From positions 1 to 64,000 of the forward strand of contig JBIOHC010000005.1 in the NCBI GenBank assembly GCA_044448685.1: a stretch of DNA of 64,000 bases, written 5' to 3'. The position numbers were made by a program, and so were the translations under genes. The notes under the pieces are model-generated. The model was not told the origin of the DNA. It ran no database searches and saw nothing but the letters and a program-made list of their open reading frames with translations. Numbering within the stretch: position 1 is the stretch's first letter; every line of letters starts with the position of its first letter. This document shows, piece by piece, positions 59,401-64,000 of the stretch. The DNA is from Palsa-965 sp044448685 (GTDB lineage Bacteria > Bacteroidota > Bacteroidia > Palsa-965).

Positions 59401-61661
59401 GCTGCTGTTCCTCCGGAAGGAGACCAGGAATAGGTAAAAGGTGAGGTTCCTCCGGTCATAGTAGTGGTGGCGGTACCGTTCGTTCCTCCTGCACAACTTA
59501 CATTGGTACCGGTAATAGCTTCAGTTCCTCCCGAAGCAGCCCTCAGTGTAATGGTGTCAGACGAAGTCACACAGGCACTGCCTGTACCGATCTGGACAGT
59601 ATAAAGTCCGGCAGGAAGGCCGGTAGCTGTCTGAGTGGTTTGGCCTGAAGGTGTCCAGAGATAGGTGTAGGGACCGGAACAAAAAGTAGGATGTGCAGTT
59701 GCGGTGCCATTGCTGGCCCCGCATGTAGGATCCGTTTTAGTAAGTGTATTGGTGCAGGTTTGTGCCGGAAACTGAGCCACAAAAGCTACATTGCCGGCTG
59801 TAGCACCGGTACAGGACACAAACCCGTTTAGATAATACACATCGTACACAATACCGGGTAATCCGCTATAGGTAAATACAGGATTCAGGTTGGCATCGTA
59901 GCAGTACATGGCATTTACTGAGCCAACATAAACATATCCGCATTTCAGGTCGACTGCAACTCCACCGTTCATATTTCCAAGGGTGCTGTTGCTTCCTCCG
60001 GGAATGGTAACCCTGCGTACCAGTGCACCTGTTGTCAGGCTTCTCTGGTCAAGGCTAACCCCATCGGTCGTATAGAGGTAAGCACAACCGGCACCGACTC
60101 CGTTCAGACTTAAGCTTTTGGGACCCGATTTGGCTTTATAGTCTTGCAGATTATAATCCACATGCAGTTTCCAGGAAGGGGTGATGGTGGCACCTGTTAC
60201 AGTATAGCAACGCAAATTGTTAAATTTTCCGGTAGTGGCTGTACCGGTACCACCGTTGCTGTTACTGTCAACGGCCAGACAATAGTAGTTTCCGTTCGGA
60301 GCAATGGTTCCGCCATACACTTCTCCCGTCAGGGTATCCGCTGAAACAGCTCCGACATTTCCATTGGCCGGGTTCATTACAGCGGTATAGGTCACGTTAC
60401 CTGCTGCACCTTTCCAGCGGGAACCGGCTTCGACAAGGACAGATGAATTACATGAATAGGAGAGGGTAAGGGTTTCGTAAATATCCAGAACACTATAGGT
60501 ATTGTAGTAATAGACACGAATTCCTGCGGTATTCACACAAACCATTTCATAATAAACACCGGCAGTATTCGTATGCGATCCTTTAGGCTGACCGACATAG
60601 GTGTTGCCGGCAGGGTCCACAGCCAGACCGGCTACCCAGCTTCCTGTGCCATATTCATTATAGGGGTAAGTCCAGAGCAATGCTCCTGTTGCCGCTGCAT
60701 ATTTTTGAGTATAGGTAAGTCTGGTACCTCCGTCAATACCTGTAATATAGACGTTGTTGGAGGCATCCATGCCTACGAATGTGGGAACAAAGGTTGCCGG
60801 TACAGTAGCTAAAGGGGTAATAGTCCAGGGGTCTATAATAAGGCCATTCTTGGCTTCTCCTGCCTGAATGCGGAATCCGATTTCCTTATCCGATTTGAGT
60901 ACAAATGAAGAACTTATTGCCGTGCCACTCAATGTTGCTGTTACAGGGGCGTGATCAAGTATGTCGCCTAAGCTTGTGCGGATATGCAGATCCCCGTGTT
61001 TGTCCAGCTTGAGACCTTCCTGCCCTGCATAACGCATACTGAAAGTCTGGGCATCGGTACCCGGCTTTACCTGGAGTGTGTATTTGATTCCGGTTGTGGG
61101 GTGAAAGGTGTAGATAATATCAATGCCAGGGTAGACATCATGATAGATAAGCTTACGGAATCCCCGGATATGATTCAGGGCAATACTCGGATCTATGGCA
61201 TTTGACGAAGAGAAGAAATAGGGCGTTTCATCAACCGCTTCTATGCTCATTCCCGGATTGGCACCGGGCCATTCCATTGCGATGCGGTCATAAACAGGTG
61301 TTTCCATTTCTCTTGCTTCGGCTTTTTCTTCATCTTCCTCTGCGGCTTCACTAGCTATTTCAGGTTTCAGGGTCGAATAAATAAGACCTTTATCTGTGAA
61401 TAGGATAGTTGTTCCGCCGGTGTTACAGACGTATTTAACGTTCCATGTGTTCAGCGGGTTGGCATACTGGCCCAGGTTTTCCTCAAATGCCTGGATATGG
61501 CCAGGCATTGTTTCAGAGGTATGCAGCCAGCGTGGTATTTGGGTCGGTTTATCAGTATGCTGGGCCTGTGCGGCCAGGCAGGATAGGAGTATCCCCAGGT
61601 AACAAAAGTTACGCAACGTGGGATACAGGCGCCGGATTTGTATCAGGTAAGTGTGTTTCAA
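56415..61661 (-). CDS. Giant SprB-repeat surface protein with CHU_C (T9SS type B) tail
   Basis: A 1748-residue secreted protein with signal peptide (1-33, LAAQAQ). The N-terminal domain (about 40-630) opens with FEENLGQYANPLNTWNVKYVC, typical of large Bacteroidota surface proteins with a following beta-propeller. About 635-1325 holds nine SprB repeats of 75-80 residues (C-F-G-x-x-x-G-x-A, GGTAPYTYSWSPSGG, LAAGTYTCTVTDxxGC). Two Ig-like units (1325-1485), two PKD domains (1485-1650, WNFGDGTTG, WNWTFGD) and a CHU_C tail (NTFTPNGDGKNDEWMPFG, LMLFDRWGNLIFE, DGRANG) follow. The start is a TTG at 61661, with a TAACTTTG box 29 bp upstream. A gliding or adhesion role is likely; no sprF partner adjoins it. 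Confidence 0.9.
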   Translation of the reverse strand: MKHTYLIQIRRLYPTLRNFCYLGILLSCLAAQAQHTDKPTQIPRWLHTSETMPGHIQAFEENLGQYANPLNTWNVKYVCNTGGTTILFTDKGLIYSTLKPEIASEAAEEDEEKAEAREMETPVYDRIAMEWPGANPGMSIEAVDETPYFFSSSNAIDPSIALNHIRGFRKLIYHDVYPGIDIIYTFHPTTGIKYTLQVKPGTDAQTFSMRYAGQEGLKLDKHGDLHIRTSLGDILDHAPVTATLSGTAISSSFVLKSDKEIGFRIQAGEAKNGLIIDPWTITPLATVPATFVPTFVGMDASNNVYITGIDGGTRLTYTQKYAAATGALLWTYPYNEYGTGSWVAGLAVDPAGNTYVGQPKGSHTNTAGVYYEMVCVNTAGIRVYYYNTYSVLDIYETLTLSYSCNSSVLVEAGSRWKGAAGNVTYTAVMNPANGNVGAVSADTLTGEVYGGTIAPNGNYYCLAVDSNSNGGTGTATTGKFNNLRCYTVTGATITPSWKLHVDYNLQDYKAKSGPKSLSLNGVGAGCAYLYTTDGVSLDQRSLTTGALVRRVTIPGGSNSTLGNMNGGVAVDLKCGYVYVGSVNAMYCYDANLNPVFTYSGLPGIVYDVYYLNGFVSCTGATAGNVAFVAQFPAQTCTNTLTKTDPTCGASNGTATAHPTFCSGPYTYLWTPSGQTTQTATGLPAGLYTVQIGTGSACVTSSDTITLRAASGGTEAITGTNVSCAGGTNGTATTTMTGGTSPFTYSWSPSGGTAATATGLGAGTYTCSVTDNGGCTTTQTVIITAPAPLALTNTQTNVLCNGGTNGSATVTASGGTAPYTYSWSPSGGTAATATGLAAGTYTCTLTDSKACATTSVVTITQPAALTATTSTVPALCGSSNGSATVTAGGGTTAYTYSWNTTPAQTTATATGLAAGTITCTVTDANGCVQTATANVTNTGGPSVTAAPPVNVTCFGACNGSGNVTVTGGTAPYTYTWSPAPGAGQGSNAASALCAGTYTCNVADNTGCVQSATLIITQPTALTLTPASTPVACFGGNTGSASVTASGGSAAYTYSWTPAPGAGQGSANATNLTAGNYTLQLTDANGCKDSTVIAITQPALLTINATGLTATCNGKCNGQLICVPNGGTSAYSYSWNTGCSSASCSNICAGTYTATVTDSHGCTATDTALVHEPPPLAMTMGSKPSICNKPDGKDSVKVTGGTAAYTYSWTPGPGNTTANYTNIVAGTYTVYVQDNNGCRDSSTNIVSNMPGVNITNVASTPVSCFGGNDGTARDSASVGYKPYTYNWTPAPGGGQGTASASGLSAGTYTCTVTDSAGCTNAATVTIIQPPQLVLTAMTPVTICIGQCTPLTATANGGSPLYTYSWTQGGTGVTSPVCPVVTTTYTVAVTDSHGCTIAPLTVVITVNPPLEVTTGNATVCPGTATTLNATGSGGNGNLTYQWIPTTGLSNPNIANPVATPATTTIYTVIVSDNCGTPTDSAFATVTLFPATVVSFTALDSVHCAPVCAHFTGTSTPACASAVWNFGDGTTGTGCGTAVHCYYIAGTYTVSYSVTDINGCKGSKSIPNFINALPVPEAAFTYSPNPATIIDPTVHFTDASTNAVSWNWTFGDVPSGTSTLPNPVYAYRDTGCYPIVLIVTGSNGCTDTAKAPVCVEPDFTFYAPNTFTPNGDGKNDEWMPFGTGIDVNNYHLMLFDRWGNLIFETYKWDQGWDGRANGGANIAQIDTYVWKVDLKDFKHNPHHYRGHCNLIK

Positions 61662-61689
61662 CGGGTCGCTTTAAGATTCAGTATTGGTG

Positions 61690-61697
61690 CAAAGTTA
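61690..61697 (-). promoter_or_regulatory. TAACTTTG -7 box for the SprB-repeat gene
   Basis: An exact TAnnTTTG match on the minus strand. The transcription start would fall near 61684, leaving about 22 nt before the TTG start codon. No -33 TTTG was found at normal spacing. Confidence 0.4.
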
Positions 61698-61951
61698 TCC
61701 GGAAAAGCCCCTTTGTTTATGTACAGAATGTTAAGCTTTCTGTTAAAAACGATTCAGGAGCAGAATTACTGCCTGTAAGCGTATTGTCGTCAAAAGAGTT
61801 GGTAAAAAAGTGGTTTCAGATAATCCCATGAGTATGGGATTCTTGTAGGATGTTCACCTTTACGAAATCAAATATAAACCTTTTAATGAAAAAAGCCAAG
61901 CATTCATAAAATAAATACAGGACTTAATGCGTTTTTAATGAACAATTTACA

Positions 61952-61980
61952 TTGGATTAACAGGTTTAGCCTTAACTTTA
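61952..61980 (+). promoter_or_regulatory. Promoter of the small lipoprotein gene
   Basis: TTG (61952-61954) and TAACTTTA (61973-61980) are 18 bp apart, fitting the local promoter class except for the final A. The leader to the ATG at 61998 is about 11 nt. Confidence 0.5.
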
Positions 61981-61997
61981 TACTAATCCAGTACAAA

Positions 61998-62507
61998 ATG
62001 AACAAGAAATACCTCGTTTCGATTCTTTCTTTAATACTGGGATGTGTGTTTTTATATTCCTGCAAAAAGGTAGAGAATCTGCCAGTCATTCCTGCAATCA
62101 CCTTTAAGAGTTTCCAGACCTATGGATCAGATTCAGCCGTTTGTAAAATAAATTTTGTGGATGGGGACGGTGATATAGGATTGGATCCTTATATGACACA
62201 GCCTCCCTTTGATCCGTCATCCCGTTTTTACAATGATTTATTCCTTACCTATTACTGGGATAGCCTGGGCAACTGGGTTGTTGGGTTGAAATCTGTTGCT
62301 ATCGGATATGCGATCAGAGAAAACGTGTACCGGATTCCTAATCTGAGTACAAATGGACAAACATCTGCTTTGGAAGGGGAGATCAAGGTAAAGATACCGG
62401 CACCCTATTCTATCCCCGGCCAAACTTTCAAATATAAGATTCAACTGTACGACCGTGCATTACACCCCAGCAATGTGGTTTGGACGGATGCCAAGCTGCC
62501 ACCCTGA
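61998..62507 (+). CDS. Small outer-membrane-type lipoprotein
   Basis: A 169-residue lipoprotein with signal and lipobox LYSC (Cys22), followed by Lys-Lys, which in Bacteroidota does not favour surface export. The mature part is one beta-rich domain opening with a D-G-D-G-D-I-G motif (NFVDGDGDIGLD), common in phylum-specific lipoproteins and possibly calcium binding. The function is unknown. The ATG at 61998 is preferred to an upstream ATG that adds 20 residues, because it opens the signal peptide and follows the promoter. It abuts the phosphatase gene tail-to-tail. Confidence 0.75.
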   Translation: MNKKYLVSILSLILGCVFLYSCKKVENLPVIPAITFKSFQTYGSDSAVCKINFVDGDGDIGLDPYMTQPPFDPSSRFYNDLFLTYYWDSLGNWVVGLKSVAIGYAIRENVYRIPNLSTNGQTSALEGEIKVKIPAPYSIPGQTFKYKIQLYDRALHPSNVVWTDAKLPP

Positions 62508-64000
62508 TTACAGCCTTGCTCCGATAATACATACATCATCCACCTGTTCTAGTGATCCTTTCCAGTTTTCAAAGGATTTCAATAAGACCTTCTTTTGCTC
62601 ATCCATTGGCCAGTGAACAATTGAGCAGAGTAATTCCTGAAGGGGTTTGTATTTGAATTTTTTTCCTTTTTCTCCCCCGAACTGATCAGCATATCCATCA
62701 CTGAAGCAAATCAGTGTATCACCTTCCTCGAGCTGTATGCTGTGTGTTGTAAAGTCTTTTCTTCCTTCATGCTTTCCAACAGGTTGTTTGTCGGCCTTCC
62801 ATTCCTTTATCACTGCTGAGGTTGTTGCATTAACTTTGTTTTGTTCTTTACGGATGATCCAAAGCGGGTTGTTGGCTCCCGCCCATTCCAGAGTTCTTGT
62901 TTTCAGGTGTAAGGCGCAAAGGGAAATATCCATTCCATCCTTCACATCCTTTTCGTGTTTGGTGAAGGTAGCCTCGACAAGTTCACTCAGTTTATCAAGA
63001 ATGCGTCCCGGTTCCCGGAGTCCGAATTCATGAATGGCGCGGGTCAGGCTGTTGTGTCCAACCACGCTTACCATGGCACCCGGTACTCCGTGACCTGTGC
63101 AATCGGCTACAGCCAGGTATATGATATCATCTGCTTTCTCAACGAAATAAAAATCTCCGCTTACAATATCCTTTGGCCGGAAAAGGACAAAGCTTTCAGG
63201 GAAAAGCGCTTTTACAAGTTCTTCTGTCGGAAGAATTGCATTCTGAATACGCTGGGCGTAATTGATACTGTCTGTAATATCCTTGTTTTTCTCTTCAATA
63301 AGGTGGTAGGCATGCTGTATTTTCTGATTCTTGATATCCAGTTCCCGGTTTGCTACCTGTTTCTGACGGTAACCCCTGTAAATAAATACGGCCAGAATAA
63401 GGAGCAGGGCAAGTCCTGCAAAGAGTGCTTTGAGTTGTAATGATTTTTTTTCAGCTTCAGCTTTTTGCTCCCTGATTTCTGTTTCTTTTATTGCCTGATC
63501 CTTGTTCAGCAGCAGGATGGCTTTGTCTTTCTTATCAACTTCAAAGCGTGCACTCATCAGTGCCATCTGTTTGGTGCCTCCTTCCTTGAATAAGGTATCT
63601 TTTTGTTCAATGCACATTTTCAGGAACCGGTATGCCTGATCATAAAATTTCTGATCAGCGTAATGGTCTCCCAGTGCGAAATAGGCACTGCATAATTCTT
63701 TCCTGTCATTTGTTTTGGAGGACAGTGCAACGCACTTATTCAGGAAAAGCTCTCCATTTTTATAATCTTTCATAGCATCGTAAATATTGCCTAAGTTCAG
63801 ATAGACAAGCACCAGTCCGCCCTGATTTCCCATTTCTTCGTGAAGGTGCTCTGCTTTCAATGTGTACAGAAGAGCTTTTTCATACTGATGTCTGAAATAC
63901 AAGATATTGCCGATATTGGCATAGAGGATAGCTTTCTGTGATTTATCCTTACCGTCTTTGAGCAAATCTTCTGTGCGTGTGTAATAACTCATTGCTTCAT
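62508..64000 (-). CDS. TPR-SpoIIE family protein phosphatase, 5' end outside window
   Basis: At least 497 residues; the frame stays open through the right edge, so the start (probably more TPRs and a signal peptide) is missing. It has TPR units over about 1-150 (ANIGNILYFRHQYEKALLYTLKAEHL, VYLNLGNIYDAMKDYKNGELFLNKC, AYFALGDHYADQKFYDQAYRF), one transmembrane helix near 188-208, a coiled coil, then a SpoIIE/PP2C phosphatase domain (FRPKDIVSGDFYFVEK, LAVADCTGHGVPGAMVSVVGHNSL, LICFSDGYADQFGG). Such proteins dephosphorylate anti-sigma-factor antagonists or similar partners. A Met 8 bases inside the edge is probably not the start. Confidence 0.88.
   Translation of the reverse strand, partial: EAMSYYTRTEDLLKDGKDKSQKAILYANIGNILYFRHQYEKALLYTLKAEHLHEEMGNQGGLVLVYLNLGNIYDAMKDYKNGELFLNKCVALSSKTNDRKELCSAYFALGDHYADQKFYDQAYRFLKMCIEQKDTLFKEGGTKQMALMSARFEVDKKDKAILLLNKDQAIKETEIREQKAEAEKKSLQLKALFAGLALLLILAVFIYRGYRQKQVANRELDIKNQKIQHAYHLIEEKNKDITDSINYAQRIQNAILPTEELVKALFPESFVLFRPKDIVSGDFYFVEKADDIIYLAVADCTGHGVPGAMVSVVGHNSLTRAIHEFGLREPGRILDKLSELVEATFTKHEKDVKDGMDISLCALHLKTRTLEWAGANNPLWIIRKEQNKVNATTSAVIKEWKADKQPVGKHEGRKDFTTHSIQLEEGDTLICFSDGYADQFGGEKGKKFKYKPLQELLCSIVHWPMDEQKKVLLKSFENWKGSLEQVDDVCIIGARL

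Larger units (their letters stand above)
61662..61997. other. Divergent intergenic region between the SprB-repeat and lipoprotein genes
   Basis: A 336-bp gap. On the minus strand, TAACTTTG (61690-61697) serves the SprB-repeat gene. On the plus strand, TTG (61952-61954) and TAACTTTA (61973-61980) are 18 bp apart and serve the lipoprotein gene. The middle (about 61710-61940) shows no gene, repeat or terminator. Confidence 0.5.

Noticed and set aside
1..64000. tRNA, rRNA or known riboswitch genes.
   Set aside because: No cloverleaf with TTCGA arm, rRNA-like stretch or recognisable riboswitch core was seen on reading both strands by eye. A covariance-model scan would be needed to exclude short RNAs.

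Overview
The window is a stretch of Bacteroidota chromosome, most likely from a gliding or Chitinophagales/Sphingobacteriales-like lineage. The evidence is several proteins with type IX secretion system (T9SS) sorting domains (type A tails and CHU_C/type B tails), a PorP/SprF-like protein, SprB-like and PKD repeats, promoters of the TTTG-N17-21-TAnnTTTG class, almost no Shine-Dalgarno sequences, frequent TTG starts, and Bacteroidota-typical families (DUF4153/DUF4173, DUF1361, reg_prop sensor kinase, Mpl-type ligase). No rRNA, tRNA, CRISPR array, prophage or intact insertion sequence was seen.

Layout. 1-6 kb: a helical-repeat protein, then a 1378-aa T9SS cargo protein with promoter and terminator. 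6-8.4 kb: a shrunken IS1595-like transposase-derived gene and an acyl-CoA carboxylase beta subunit. 8.7-15.4 kb: a MORN/TonB-C protein, then a regulator-plus-membrane-protein block in which two promoters share a near-identical palindromic operator, ending in DUF1361 and diacylglycerol/undecaprenol kinase genes. 15.4-20 kb: YajQ, a VanX-like dipeptidase, a PorP/SprF-CHU_C pair, a tetrapyrrole-type methyltransferase and a small tyrosine phosphatase. 20-25 kb: a large propeller sensor kinase and dnaA, separated by a strong terminator. 25-38 kb: housekeeping and secreted peptidases (thioesterase, M1, SAM hydroxide adenosyltransferase, PhoH-purC, an M61 homologue with a broken zinc motif, Rieske, MBL hydrolase, M13, Mpl). 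38-44 kb: a second helical-repeat protein followed by tandem PKD/SprB T9SS cargo paralogues. 44.0-44.3 kb: a tandem array with 21-bp periodicity between two convergent terminators. 44.4-54 kb: rho, a phosphodiesterase, truA-ABC exporter, a Kir-type channel, uvrA. 53.7-56.4 kb: an ECF-like sigma factor, a small conserved-looking protein, and a Cas4-like/DEDDy nuclease fusion. 56.4-64 kb: a 1748-aa SprB-repeat protein, a small lipoprotein and a truncated TPR-SpoIIE phosphatase.

How the parts fit. Five genes encode T9SS cargo. One CHU_C protein is translationally coupled to a PorP/SprF partner, and the two helical-repeat proteins each sit directly upstream of a cargo gene. The most unusual non-coding signal is the 21-bp-phased array at 43982-44338. 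The clearest regulatory inference is the shared operator at 10353 and 11370, next to its probable winged-helix regulator. Other points worth a second look are the E-to-N change in the M61 HExxH motif, the domesticated-looking transposase, and a 13-bp operator core that recurs inside a perfect palindrome upstream of rho.
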